From JAGWAZ01 sp050248595 (GTDB lineage: Bacteria; Bacteroidota; Ignavibacteria; OLB7), in the NCBI GenBank assembly GCA_050248595.1, contig JBFWSB010000015.1, forward strand, positions 1 through 27,262: a stretch of DNA of 27,262 nt. The letters run 5' to 3'. How positions within the stretch are numbered: position 1 is the first letter of the stretch; each line of letters begins with the position of its first letter. The notes under the pieces are model-generated. The model was given only the letters and a program-made list of their open reading frames with translations. It searched no databases and was not told the origin of the DNA. This document shows, piece by piece, positions 17,321-26,130 of this stretch. The translations under genes and the position numbers were made by a program.

Positions 17321-18283
17321 TCACTCTCTCACTATCAGTCGTCGCGTAATCGTTGTTGCCGGAAGCCGGAGAACCAGAGTGTAGGTTCCGGATGGAATGG
17401 TTGTCAGGTCGAGCGGGAGTCGATAGGAACGATCTGCCTCCATCTCCTGTTGAGCAAACTGCGCTACTTCGGCTCCGAGAAGGTTCACCAAGCGGATGTC
17501 GGCCATTCCAGTCTCGTTCGGCGTACACTCGATTGTAGCACTCGACGAAGCCGGGTTCGGCCAGACCGAAAGGCGTGCGGCTGCTCCTGACTCTATCAGG
17601 CGGATTTGATCCCCCTCACGGCAAACGTCGAGAAGAGTTAGAGCACCATGCTCTTCCACAACTGAAATTCGCTCCTCACCGAGCCTGCTCCAGGTGAACT
17701 CTTCAATAGTCAAAGGTGTTCCCTCCTGATTACCAAGTGCGGTGATGAAGGAGAAAGAGGCAATAATCCCTTCCGGTGATCGGGCGGTATCCCTAATCTC
17801 AATCACGCAGTCGTTCCCATCCCAGCTACACGTCGGAGTACCCTCCAGAGGGTGGAGCAATGTTCCGTTGAACCGGATGCGCGCCGTGAAGGAACGGGGG
17901 AAGAATGGTCTGGTAAGCTCGCGTGGGAAGAGGGTCTTCAACGTAAGGTCAACGCTCACTCGCGTTTCCACGTTCGTTTCGATGATCGGAAGAGAAACTG
18001 TGGTCACCACCTCCGGCTGGTAGGCCTTGTACCAGAAACCGACATCGTGCCGCTCGAAGGCTCCGCCGGTCTTCAGTCTGCCAACGGCAGTCTGCGAGAG
18101 TGTTCCCCGCACAACAGTGCCGGTAGATTGCGTGGTTCCTCCACCGCCGGAAATCACATCCCGTGTCACCGTTGGGCTGACGGTCTGGGAGAAAGTGGTA
18201 GAGCAGATTATGGCAAGGCTGAAGGTTGTCAGGGAGAGAAGCCTTACCCTATATCGCCGGAAACGTTCTACGTGGTGTATCAT
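17321..18283 (-). CDS. T9SS-sorted cohesin-like surface protein (320 aa)
   Basis: Start placed at MIHHVERFRRYRVRLL (18283), giving a basic n-region, a hydrophobic core and cleavage near TTFSQ. The frame is open to 18388, but the added 35 residues precede the signal. The mature N-terminus has the motif ISGGGGTTQSTGTVVRGTLS...GFWYKA seen in many secreted FCB proteins. A central beta-rich region of about 130 residues (VTTVSLPIIETNVETRVSV...SFSFITALGNQEGTPLTI) resembles cohesin-like folds. The C-terminal ~80 residues are a type A T9SS sorting domain: LSVWPNPASSSATIECTPNE, VNLLGAEVAQF, LDLTTIPSGTYTLVLR and a final RRLIVRE. The protein should cross the outer membrane by T9SS and be attached to the surface. 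It is first in the probable operon with the barrel and giant fibre genes. Confidence 0.82.
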   Translation of the reverse strand: MIHHVERFRRYRVRLLSLTTFSLAIICSTTFSQTVSPTVTRDVISGGGGTTQSTGTVVRGTLSQTAVGRLKTGGAFERHDVGFWYKAYQPEVVTTVSLPIIETNVETRVSVDLTLKTLFPRELTRPFFPRSFTARIRFNGTLLHPLEGTPTCSWDGNDCVIEIRDTARSPEGIIASFSFITALGNQEGTPLTIEEFTWSRLGEERISVVEEHGALTLLDVCREGDQIRLIESGAAARLSVWPNPASSSATIECTPNETGMADIRLVNLLGAEVAQFAQQEMEADRSYRLPLDLTTIPSGTYTLVLRLPATTITRRLIVRE

Positions 18284-18576
18284 GGCTTGATCTGTCGGTC
18301 TAACCGAGGAACTATCTTGTCTGACTGTTGTTGACAGAACAATAATAGTGGGGGCCTCTCCACCAGAACAAACAGGTATGGGGTGCATTGCGGGTGCATT
18401 GTGCCCACCGCATACATCAGTTGTGGATCGCGAGAATGGCGTTTTTAACAGGAATGCCGATACGTGATGGTGATTCTCTTAGGGTCAACTTCTATTAAAC
18501 ACTTCCGCACTCATGTATTGATGCCCTTTGAACAATTCATATCATGATGTAGGTAATGTAGTTACCAACTCACATT

Positions 18577-18600
18577 AACACCCCGATTCATCGGGGTGTT
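18577..18600. repeat. Perfect 10-bp dyad in intergenic region
   Basis: AACACCCCGA (18577-18586), loop TTCA, then TCGGGGTGTT (18591-18600). No T-run follows on either strand, so it is more likely a REP-like element than a terminator. It lies upstream of the T9SS-protein operon. Confidence 0.6.
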
Positions 18601-18621
18601 CTGGAGCATTAGCAGGAGTGG

Positions 18622-18681
18622 AAACGGCTTCGAGCCGTTTCTTGACCAGTTTTCACCTGACTCCGCCCGACTCAAGTCGGG
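18622..18681. repeat. Pair of short dyads (REP-like) in intergenic region
   Basis: AAACGGCT-TCG-AGCCGTTT (18622-18640) and CCCGACT-CA-AGTCGGG (18666-18681) follow one another. Together with 18577-18600 they make three compact hairpins in about 105 bp. The rest of the 526-bp region 18390-18915 shows no open frame with coding character. Confidence 0.55.
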
Positions 18682-18799
18682 GGTCGGCATGACCTGAGAT
18701 CACGTTCCCAAAGAATTCTGCAAAGACTACAAATACGTGCCGCCAACTCTATCAGAAACGCTCATAGGGAACGCTCCCCAATAACCTCGGGTATATCAG

Positions 18800-18844
18800 A
18801 AAAAAAACGTGGATCGCAGAAACTCTCCGTTTCCACGATCCACG
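18800..18844 (-). terminator. Rho-independent terminator of the 1681-aa fibre gene
   Basis: On the minus strand a CGTGGATCG/CGATCCACG stem encloses an inner GAAAC/GTTTC stem and is followed immediately by eight T (the A-run at 18800-18807 on the plus strand). It lies 71 bp past the stop codon at 18916. It separates this gene from the downstream T9SS-protein operon. Confidence 0.9.
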
Positions 18845-18915
18845 ATCTATTTGGATATGCTATATGCAACCCGGTCGAAACTCCCCCAACCTACCGAGGG
18901 TAACCCTCAGCAGGC

Positions 18916-21900
18916 TCAGTTAATCTCGATCACCTGATAGGTGAAGATATACGTGTCAACCCCGTTACCACTGGTTGTCACAACGTTGATGTTGAACGAT
19001 GTCGTAGTCTTGTTGCTGACGTAGAAAGTTGACCCAGCAGCCGTTGCGTTGGCCGCCGTCACTGTCACAACTGGAGTGCTTGCGTAGGGTGCATTAAAGG
19101 TAACGGTGACTACCCCTGTGCCGATTCCTCCACCATCGGTTGCCGTTATCAGTCCAGCAACGTCAGTTGAAGGGGCTGCCACCGTCACGCCAGCAGCTAA
19201 GTTTGCTCCATCTCCCGCAGCAGTTGGAGCCGTCCCCTGCGATGTCCAGTGCCCTTCGTTGATCACGATCCGAGAATTGGTGACCGACGTTGCTCCGTTC
19301 AGTCTAAGAGAGGTGAGGGTAGGATCCGATGTCCAACTCATCACTCCTCCGGTACTGCTCGTCATCACCTCTCCATTCACAGCAGGTGCTGATGTCGGCA
19401 AGGTGTAGTTGATATCTGATGCCTGCACTCCGGCTTGGAACGAGGTGAAGTTGATTCCGCCGGCAGGAAATACTCCGGCTGTCGGGTTCGCCTCATAGAA
19501 GCGGATTTGGCTGGCCGAGTTGTCATTGTTCGCAAGCCAGAGATCGGCATTGCCGAAGACTGCCACGTTCGCCGCGCTGATCGTCATGTCGTTTGCGCCG
19601 TTGGAGCTGCCAAGGAATCCGAAGCTTCTGTCAGCCGCGGCATCGAGCCTTAATCCCCTACCGCCTGGGATAACAGAATAATCACCGGCAGCGGTGTTGT
19701 TGAAACCACCACCGACTGTTGCGTTAACTCCCGAAGCGATGTTGAGAAAGCCACCTGCGACAGTGGATTGCAATTCCGAAGCTTGGTTTGAACCACCACC
19801 ACCGACAGTCGATATTGATCCCGAAGCGGTGTTTGTAATACCACCATCGACAGTTGCATAAGTTCCCGAAGCGGTGTTGCCGAAACCACCACCGACAGTT
19901 GATTGTAGTCCCGAAGCGCCGTTGCCGAAACCACCACCGACAGTTGATTGTGTTCCCGAAGCGGTGTTGCGAGAACCTCCCCCGATGACAGATTGGTCAC
20001 CCGAGGCAACCTGCGTTGCACTTACCCGTTCAGTTTGCAAGTCGATGGCGTTCGCTCCACGAGCGTTTCCTCCGGCATCACGCTGGATACTCCCGTTCGT
20101 GTTGAAGATCATCCGGTCAATATTGTTCGTCCGAACGTGCAGCGCAACATTGTCCGTTGTGCCGATGAAGTTCGTTCCCGCTACCGTCCCGCTGTTGCCG
20201 GTCAACGACCAAGCCGCAGATGTTGTTATTGTCGCCGGATCTACCCAACTCAACTGACCTGTGCCAGCATCGAGTTGTAGCAAGCCCTCCTCCACCGTTA
20301 CCGTTGCTGTTGTGCTCAGTGGAAGGATGTAGTTGATGTCAGCCCCCTGTGCTCCAGCTCGGAACGAGGTGAAGTTGGTTCCGGCAGGAGGGAATGCTCC
20401 GGTTGTAGCGTTCGCCTCGTAGAACCGTAGCTGGCTCGCTCCGTTGTCGTTGTTCGCAAGCCACAAATCTGCGTTGCCAAAGACTGCCGTATTCGCCGCG
20501 CTGATTGCCATGTCGTTCGAACCGCCGTTGGCGTTGAAGCCGAAACTCCGGGCTGCCCCGGCGTCCAGTGTCAGCCCACGTCCACCCGGGATTGTCGTAA
20601 AGTCTCCAGCAGCCACGTTATTGCTTCCTCCTCCTATCGATGAACGGAATCCGGAAGCTGCATTTCCGGCTCCTCCCGCTATCGTTGCCTGCGTGTTCGA
20701 GGCCACGTTCGTTACACCACCAGCCACCACCGAGTGTGTCCCCGATGCCGTGTTCGTCTCTCCTCCACCGACTGTCGAACGGATACCGGAGGCGGTATGG
20801 TTTATTCCTCCGCTGACCACTGAATAGTCTCCTGAGGCAGTGCTATTGTTTCCCCCACCAACCGTTGATTGCAGTCCTGAAGCAGTGTTGTCGACTCCTC
20901 CACCGATTACTCCCCAGTTTCCAGATGCGGTGTTGTTCGAACCTCCACCCACCGTTGAGCGAAACCCTGTTGCACTATTCTGAAATCCTCCACTGACAGT
21001 CGCTTCTTCAGATGCACTGTTTGATTCTCCTCCGCTCACAACCGACCTCAAGCCTGACGCACTGTTCGCCCTTCCTCCGCCGACAGTCGAGTTCACGCCG
21101 GAAGCGACGTTCAACTCTCCACCTGATACCGTTGATCGCGTGCCCGATGCCGTATCTCTCGATCCTCCACCTACCGTTGCCTGCGTGCTCGAGGCTACGT
21201 TTTCTGAGCCTCCACCTACCGTCGAGAGAATCCCCGAGGCAGTGTTCCTCAATCCACCGCCGACGTGCGACCGAATTCCCGAAGCAGTATTAGACTCTCC
21301 ACCTCCGACCGATGAATGGTCTCCCGATGCCGTGTTCGACGATCCTCCAGCCACCGTTGCGCGAAGCCCTGATGCCGTGTTGTTTGCCCCTCCACCTACT
21401 GTCGCCTGAGTATTCGATGCCGTGTTCGTCACACCGCCACTCACCGTCGCGTGAGTCCCCGATGCCATGTTCAACTCTCCACCTGATACCGTTGAACGAA
21501 TTCCCGACGCAGTGTGACCTATGCCTCCACCTATTACCGACAGAGGACCTGAGGCAACCTGCGTTGTTGCAAAACGAGCTGTCTGCAAGTCAATTGCCCG
21601 ATCTCCGCGAGCATCTCCCCCCGCATCCCGCTGAATGCTCCCGTTCGTGTTGAAGATCATCCGGTCAATGTTGTTCGTCCGAACGTGCAACGCTATGTTG
21701 TCTGTTGTGCCGATGAAGTTCGTTCCCGCTACCGTCCCGCTGTTGCCGGTCAACGACCAAGCCGCAGATGTTGCTATTGTCGCCGGATCTACCCAACTCA
21801 ACTGACCTGTGCCAGCATCGAGTTGTAGCAAGCCCTCCTCCACCGTTACCGTTGCTGTTGTGCTCAGTGGAAGGATGTAGTTGATGTCAGCCCCCTGTGC

Positions 21901-23961
21901 TCCGGCTCGGAACGAGGTGAAGTTGGTTCCGGCAGGGGGGAACGCTCCGGTTGTCGCGTTCGCCTCGTAGAACCGAAGCTGGCTCGCTCCGTTGTCGTTG
22001 TTCGCAAGCCACAAGTCGGCATTGCCGAAGACGGCGATGTTCGGTGTGCTGATCGTCATGTCGTTCGCACCGGTGTTCGACAGATATCCGAAGGTCTGGT
22101 CTGCCGAGGCCGTCAACGTCAATCCCCGTCCACCCGGAATTGCCGTGTAGTTGCCTGCGGAGACGTTCCACGCGCCACCACTGATGGTTGAGAAGTCACT
22201 CGTTGTACTGTTCTGCTCTCCGCCACCGATCGTCGATCGAAGACCGGCTGCCGAGTTGGACCTTCCACCGGCAACCACAGCATGGTTGTGCGCAGCGGTG
22301 TTAGACTCGCCACCACTTACTACTGAGTATTGGATCGACGCAGTGTTCGACGATCCTCCAGCCACCGTTGCACGAAGCCCTGATGCGGTGTTGTTTGCCC
22401 CTCCACCTACGGTCGCCTGCGTATTCGATGCCGTGTTCGTCACACCGCCACTCACCGTCGCGTGAGTCCCCGATGCCGTGTTCAACTCTCCACCTGATAC
22501 CGTTGAAAGAATGCCCGACGCAGTGTGACCTATGCCACCACCTATTACCGACAGAGGACCTGAGGCAACCTGCGTTGTTGCAAAACGAGCTGTCTGCAAG
22601 TCAATTGCCCGATCTCCACGAGCATCTCCACCCGCATCACGCTGAATGCTCCCGTTCGTGTTGAAAATCATCCGGTCAATGTTGTTCGTCCGAACGTGCA
22701 GTGCAACATTGTCCGTTGTGCCGATGAAGTTTGTTCCGGGTGTTGTCCCGCTGTTCCCAGTCAATGCCCACGCAAGTCCGTTGATTACCGTTCCCGCAGC
22801 TCGTTTCTCTAAGTCTCCATTCCCATCTGCTATCACAAAACTCTCGTTCGCTCCGAGTGCTACGGCATTCCCTGCTCCACCAAGTGAACCCATACGAACG
22901 TTCGGCGTTCCAGCTGTCCCGTCCACATGCAGTCGCCGTGCCGGTGTGGAAGTGCCGATGCCGACATCGGCGTTGTTGCCCAACACTACGGCGTTGCTTT
23001 GCGAGACGACTGCATCCGCGCCGATTGCTGTCGCGTTCGTCAGTCCCGCTCCACCTACATCCGAGCGCTCACCAACCAACGTGTTGCTGAGTCCACTCAC
23101 GTTTGTCAGACCTGCAAAGGAGCCAACAAAAACGTTATCATCTCCTGTCGTGGTATTCTGTCCGGTACCTTGTCCGATGAACGTGTTGTTCTCACCATCG
23201 GTGTTCCCACTTCCGGCTGCAAGGCCGACGAACGTGTTACCCCCACCAGATGTGTTATCTCCACCTGCATCAACACCAACGAAGACGTTCGCTCCACCGA
23301 AAGTGTTCGCCTGCCCGGCTCCCGCTCCGACAAAAACGTTTGCCACGCCACTGTTAGTCGTGTTGAAAGTTGCGCCGACAAATGTGTTGTTAATCCCTCC
23401 CGGGCCATCCCAGAGCCAACGATTTCCGTCGATGTCGTAACTCTCGGAGGTGTTAACGCGCCCAGCAACGTCGAGCAGTGCGTTTGGATTCGGAGTAGTG
23501 GTTCCAACGCCGAGCTTACCGTTGGAGGTGAGCCTCATCCGCTCGGTGTTGTCGGTAATGAAGCGGACGTGTGTCGGATCCAGTGTACCGAAAAAGTTGT
23601 CTGTTCCGTCGACTAAGCCACCGTTGCCGGCAGTCAACCAGCCGATATTGCTCCCGGTGGTGACTATCGCATCCCACTGGAAGCTCCCGGATGCGTCACT
23701 CCAGACCTGTGGAACTCCCAGATCGGTGTTGAAGATCATCAGTCCGTTGGCAGGAGCAGCAATAGCATTGCGCTGAGCAGTGTTCATCCGAGGCATGAGG
23801 AACCCCTTCGTTGTCGAGGTCATGTCGAACATTGCACTCGGGTCGGGAAGGATAGTCCCAAGCCCCATATCCCCTTGTGCGTCGGAAACTGGCTGTGCAG
23901 AAAGAGAACCGATAGAAGAAATAAGGGCGCCAACGAGTAAGACAATCTGAAAATGTTTCAT
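18916..23961 (-). CDS. Secreted tail-fibre-like repeat protein, three beta-roll cassettes (1681 aa)
   Basis: Start set at MKHFQIVLLVGALISSIGSL (23961), a clean signal peptide. An in-frame ATG at 23985 would add eight residues. Next is the FCB block (ILPDPSAMFDMTSTTKGFLM, GLMIFNTDLGVPQVW), then a LGVGTTTPNPNALLDVAGRV motif. About five copies of a ~20-residue 'NTFVG..AG..NT.G..N' repeat (encoded near 23080-23410) follow, a type common in tail-fibre-like proteins. Three cassettes with 15-residue coils (GGGSNNTASGxxSTV) are encoded at about 22770-21800, 21760-20250 and 20210-19330. The C-terminal knob (LRLNGATSVTNSRIVINEGH ... YQVIEIN) is shared with the frameshifted paralogue. It has no T9SS domain or YadA anchor. 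The gene has its own terminator and a divergent upstream region, so it is probably a single-gene unit. Confidence 0.9.
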   Translation of the reverse strand: MKHFQIVLLVGALISSIGSLSAQPVSDAQGDMGLGTILPDPSAMFDMTSTTKGFLMPRMNTAQRNAIAAPANGLMIFNTDLGVPQVWSDASGSFQWDAIVTTGSNIGWLTAGNGGLVDGTDNFFGTLDPTHVRFITDNTERMRLTSNGKLGVGTTTPNPNALLDVAGRVNTSESYDIDGNRWLWDGPGGINNTFVGATFNTTNSGVANVFVGAGAGQANTFGGANVFVGVDAGGDNTSGGGNTFVGLAAGSGNTDGENNTFIGQGTGQNTTTGDDNVFVGSFAGLTNVSGLSNTLVGERSDVGGAGLTNATAIGADAVVSQSNAVVLGNNADVGIGTSTPARRLHVDGTAGTPNVRMGSLGGAGNAVALGANESFVIADGNGDLEKRAAGTVINGLAWALTGNSGTTPGTNFIGTTDNVALHVRTNNIDRMIFNTNGSIQRDAGGDARGDRAIDLQTARFATTQVASGPLSVIGGGIGHTASGILSTVSGGELNTASGTHATVSGGVTNTASNTQATVGGGANNTASGLRATVAGGSSNTASIQYSVVSGGESNTAAHNHAVVAGGRSNSAAGLRSTIGGGEQNSTTSDFSTISGGAWNVSAGNYTAIPGGRGLTLTASADQTFGYLSNTGANDMTISTPNIAVFGNADLWLANNDNGASQLRFYEANATTGAFPPAGTNFTSFRAGAQGADINYILPLSTTATVTVEEGLLQLDAGTGQLSWVDPATIATSAAWSLTGNSGTVAGTNFIGTTDNIALHVRTNNIDRMIFNTNGSIQRDAGGDARGDRAIDLQTARFATTQVASGPLSVIGGGIGHTASGIRSTVSGGELNMASGTHATVSGGVTNTASNTQATVGGGANNTASGLRATVAGGSSNTASGDHSSVGGGESNTASGIRSHVGGGLRNTASGILSTVGGGSENVASSTQATVGGGSRDTASGTRSTVSGGELNVASGVNSTVGGGRANSASGLRSVVSGGESNSASEEATVSGGFQNSATGFRSTVGGGSNNTASGNWGVIGGGVDNTASGLQSTVGGGNNSTASGDYSVVSGGINHTASGIRSTVGGGETNTASGTHSVVAGGVTNVASNTQATIAGGAGNAASGFRSSIGGGSNNVAAGDFTTIPGGRGLTLDAGAARSFGFNANGGSNDMAISAANTAVFGNADLWLANNDNGASQLRFYEANATTGAFPPAGTNFTSFRAGAQGADINYILPLSTTATVTVEEGLLQLDAGTGQLSWVDPATITTSAAWSLTGNSGTVAGTNFIGTTDNVALHVRTNNIDRMIFNTNGSIQRDAGGNARGANAIDLQTERVSATQVASGDQSVIGGGSRNTASGTQSTVGGGFGNGASGLQSTVGGGFGNTASGTYATVDGGITNTASGSISTVGGGGSNQASELQSTVAGGFLNIASGVNATVGGGFNNTAAGDYSVIPGGRGLRLDAAADRSFGFLGSSNGANDMTISAANVAVFGNADLWLANNDNSASQIRFYEANPTAGVFPAGGINFTSFQAGVQASDINYTLPTSAPAVNGEVMTSSTGGVMSWTSDPTLTSLRLNGATSVTNSRIVINEGHWTSQGTAPTAAGDGANLAAGVTVAAPSTDVAGLITATDGGGIGTGVVTVTFNAPYASTPVVTVTAANATAAGSTFYVSNKTTTSFNINVVTTSGNGVDTYIFTYQVIEIN
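20080..22030. repeat. Near-identical cassette blocks in the 1681-aa gene (offset 1548 bp)
   Basis: About 400 bp at 20080-20480 match 21628-22030 almost base for base, with an offset of 1548 bp (516 codons). Example: the segment starting GCCGATGAAGTTCGTTCC at 20161 recurs at 21709. Silent positions are also conserved, unlike the beta-roll coils between, which indicates recent duplication or gene conversion. Confidence 0.8.
21338..22700. repeat. Near-identical beta-roll/entry blocks in the 1681-aa gene (offset 1011 bp)
   Basis: About 350 bp at 21338-21690 recur at 22352-22700 with an offset of 1011 bp (337 codons). Example: CAGAGGACCTGAGGCAACC at 21541 recurs at 22552. The block covers the last coils of one beta-roll and the following entry block. 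The third cassette does not share these coils. Confidence 0.8.
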
Positions 23962-24087
23962 AGTTAATGAATTTGTGAAAGACAAAACCGCTCGAAAGTA
24001 ATCAAAAGTTCGCTAAGTGAAGGCTTATGATTTGTCATACCACCCTGTAGAGCATCGATTGGCCACATTTTCTCTCCTCGCCGATTT

Positions 24088-24315
24088 TCAGGTAGGCTTC
24101 CCAGCCTGACCTCCGATCACCTTCGTATGGTCTTCAATAATATCAATCTGATCGGGGGAGAAATCGGACGTACCGACTTTGAACTCAGAGGCCTCCAGCC
24201 TCAGGAGAACCTCCCGTAACTGCTCGGCTCCCCGCTGTGCAACAGAGGTATTGTCACTCAGAATGAAGCAATGCGGAATGAAGACCGCCGCAGGCAGCAC
24301 CGCAGGTAATCTCAC
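24088..24315 (-). CDS. Possible small hypothetical protein or gene remnant (75 aa)
   Basis: Not recognised. The composition looks protein-like (QLREVLLRLEASEFKVGTSD, then an acidic IDIIEDHTKVIGG stretch). No clear ribosome site precedes the ATG. The sequence immediately upstream contains an intergenic hairpin repeat (24358-24384), so the frame could be the 3' remnant of a lost gene. It lies in the divergent gap between the 1681-aa gene and the MFS gene. Confidence 0.25.
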   Translation of the reverse strand: MRLPAVLPAAVFIPHCFILSDNTSVAQRGAEQLREVLLRLEASEFKVGTSDFSPDQIDIIEDHTKVIGGQAGKPT

Positions 24316-24357
24316 AAGGAGTGGGGAGAAACGAGTGTTGCACTACTGAACTGGTGA

Positions 24358-24384
24358 GATGCTTCGGCATCCGCCGCAGCGGAT
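24358..24384. repeat. Double-hairpin REP-like element
   Basis: GATGC-TTCG-GCATC (24358-24371) overlaps ATCCGC-CGCA-GCGGAT (24369-24384). The two stems share a few bases, so they are mutually exclusive or stacked. The remainder of 23962-24656 shows no other clear feature besides the doubtful 75-aa frame, and no promoter could be assigned with confidence. Confidence 0.5.
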
Positions 24385-24656
24385 CTGCATGACAAACCCT
24401 TTTCAGGATGGGCTATGTCTGCACGACGACATACGTCTTCCGCTTCTTCATTTAGTATTAGGATCGAAGGCAAAAAAGTTGTGAATTTCTTCATCGCAAC
24501 GGTGTTTCGAGAGAGCAGAAATTCTCGACGCTCAGAGTGTGCAACCCACAAACCAACATTATCGCCGACTAATTGAATATATTCTTTGAGCGGCAAGTAG
24601 ATGCCTGTTTGCAAAGGGGGATTTGCGAAGTTGCCTTCCCGACAATCTACTCATTG

Positions 24657-25928
24657 ATGAAAAAGCACTCCGAAACATATCTCGTGATTGCCACACTCTG
24701 GCTGTTGGTGTTTGTCGCCGCCAGTCAGATTATCATTGTTGCGCCAATCCTTCCCAGGATTGCTGAGGAATTGAGTATAGAAAAATCAGCTCTCGGTCTG
24801 CTGCTTACTGCCTATGCGATCTCGGCCGGAGTTTTTGCCTTGGTGGCCGGACCAATTTCCGACCGCTTCGGTCGACGACGTATTTTGTTAGCTGGATCAG
24901 GATTTCTTGCGGTCACGCTTGGATTGCACGGCCTCGCCGATTCTTTTCTGGCACTTCTTATAGTTCGTCTCCTTACAGGAGTTGCCGGGGGACTCCTGAG
25001 TGGTGCAGTAGTGTCGTACATTGGTGATTATTTTCCGGCTCACCGTCGTGGATGGGCGAGTGGGTGGGCAATGAGTGGTGCGGCAGCTGGCCAGACAGTG
25101 GGGATCTTTTTCGGTAGTCTTCTGGCTTCCTGGTTCGGTTTTCGTGCTCCGTTTCTCTGCTTTGCAATTATTGCAGCAGCTGCCTTTCTGCTAATCTGGC
25201 TCAGACTACCTCAACCCGAGGTAAGGTTAAGTGCATCTCTTTCGTTTCGAAGTTCCCTCACTGGCTATGCTTCTCTCCTCCGCCGTAGTGACGTGCGGGT
25301 AGTTGCAACGATCTGGATGACGACGCTTATGGCAATCTCCATCTTCGGAACATTTTTCCCGATATGGCTGGAAGAGGATCTCGCCTTTACAGCCTTCTTA
25401 GTCTCCCTCCTCTATGGGATCGGGGGAGTGGCCACAGTACTCGTTGGTCCCTGGGCTGGCAAGGTTTCGGATCGTATCCGAAGAACAAATGTTATTATCG
25501 GAGCCTCGATTGGGATTGCTCTGTTGATTCCAGCTATTGCTTTAGTCGAGCCTCCTTTCTCCTGGGCAATCTATCCTCTCTACTTTCTGATAATGGCCTT
25601 TGCTGTTTCTCGCCGAACTCCATTGCAGGCCTTGATGACCCAGATGGCAACCGGAGAACATCGGGGGAGCTTGATGAGTCTGGTATTGTCAATGAGTAAG
25701 ATAGGGTTTGGCATTGGCAGTGCTCTGGCTTCCGGAGTCTGGCACCACTTCGGCTTTATCGGTAATGCAATGGTTGCTACTGCATCTGTTTTCCTGATGA
25801 TAGCCATCGTTTGGCGTTATCTGCGAGATATTGAGAACGGGCTGTTATTGGAAGAACGGAAGAGCGAAGGAGAGTCTGGTGTAGACCCCTCTACGCATCT
25901 CTCTCTGCTGGATAGCCACCATGGCTGA
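24657..25928 (+). CDS. Major facilitator superfamily transporter (423 aa)
   Basis: A 12-helix inner-membrane secondary transporter. Start set at MKKHSETYLVIATLWLLVFV (24657), with the first helix right after a basic N-terminus. The frame continues upstream to a TTG at 24573, but that extension is not membrane-like. The MFS signature motif A is present between helices 2 and 3 (GPISDRFGRRRILLAG), with a weaker copy between helices 8 and 9 (GPWAGKVSDRIRRTN), as expected from the internal two-fold repeat. Pro/Gly-rich helices 4 and 5 (LLTGVAGGLLSGAVVSYIGD, GWASGWAMSGAAAGQTVG) suggest a drug- or sugar-efflux-type antiporter (DHA1/AraJ-like), but the substrate is unknown. A hydrophilic tail of ~35 residues ends the protein. 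It is the only housekeeping-type gene here and has no obvious tie to the fibre genes. Confidence 0.9.
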   Translation: MKKHSETYLVIATLWLLVFVAASQIIIVAPILPRIAEELSIEKSALGLLLTAYAISAGVFALVAGPISDRFGRRRILLAGSGFLAVTLGLHGLADSFLALLIVRLLTGVAGGLLSGAVVSYIGDYFPAHRRGWASGWAMSGAAAGQTVGIFFGSLLASWFGFRAPFLCFAIIAAAAFLLIWLRLPQPEVRLSASLSFRSSLTGYASLLRRSDVRVVATIWMTTLMAISIFGTFFPIWLEEDLAFTAFLVSLLYGIGGVATVLVGPWAGKVSDRIRRTNVIIGASIGIALLIPAIALVEPPFSWAIYPLYFLIMAFAVSRRTPLQALMTQMATGEHRGSLMSLVLSMSKIGFGIGSALASGVWHHFGFIGNAMVATASVFLMIAIVWRYLRDIENGLLLEERKSEGESGVDPSTHLSLLDSHHG

Positions 25929-26130
25929 GAGCCTGTTGTAAAGGACCAGTTCGTGGTAATCGAGGATTCAACCGCCGAGGTAGTGAAGCCCCTCTCTGTC
26001 ATCCTGAAAAGAATGAACCAGCTATAACTGGATCGGCAACTTGCAGGCCATGCACCTCTATCGTTGGCTTCTCCTGTAAAGATTGTGGATGGTCACGCAG
26101 TGAGAACTTCAATGTCAACTCTCCATCGAA
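25929..26130. other. Intergenic region with no recognised feature
   Basis: Between the MFS stop and the first repeat unit I see no convincing terminator hairpin with a T-run and no coding frame. The last bases (near 26120) run directly into the GAAAGTCC that starts each repeat unit. Confidence 0.5.

Noticed and set aside
18284..18388. 35-residue N-terminal extension of the T9SS-sorted protein
   Set aside because: A normal signal peptide starts at MIHHVERFRRYR, and the extension has no export features.
19680..22520. CRISPR-like appearance of ~45-bp spaced repeats
   Set aside because: The repeats are in frame, degenerate at silent sites, have no constant repeat plus unique spacers, and encode the 15-residue coils. 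No cas gene is present.
24312..24614. 100-aa minus-strand frame upstream of the MFS gene
   Set aside because: It covers the double-hairpin element and the MFS leader, and no protein-like composition was seen.
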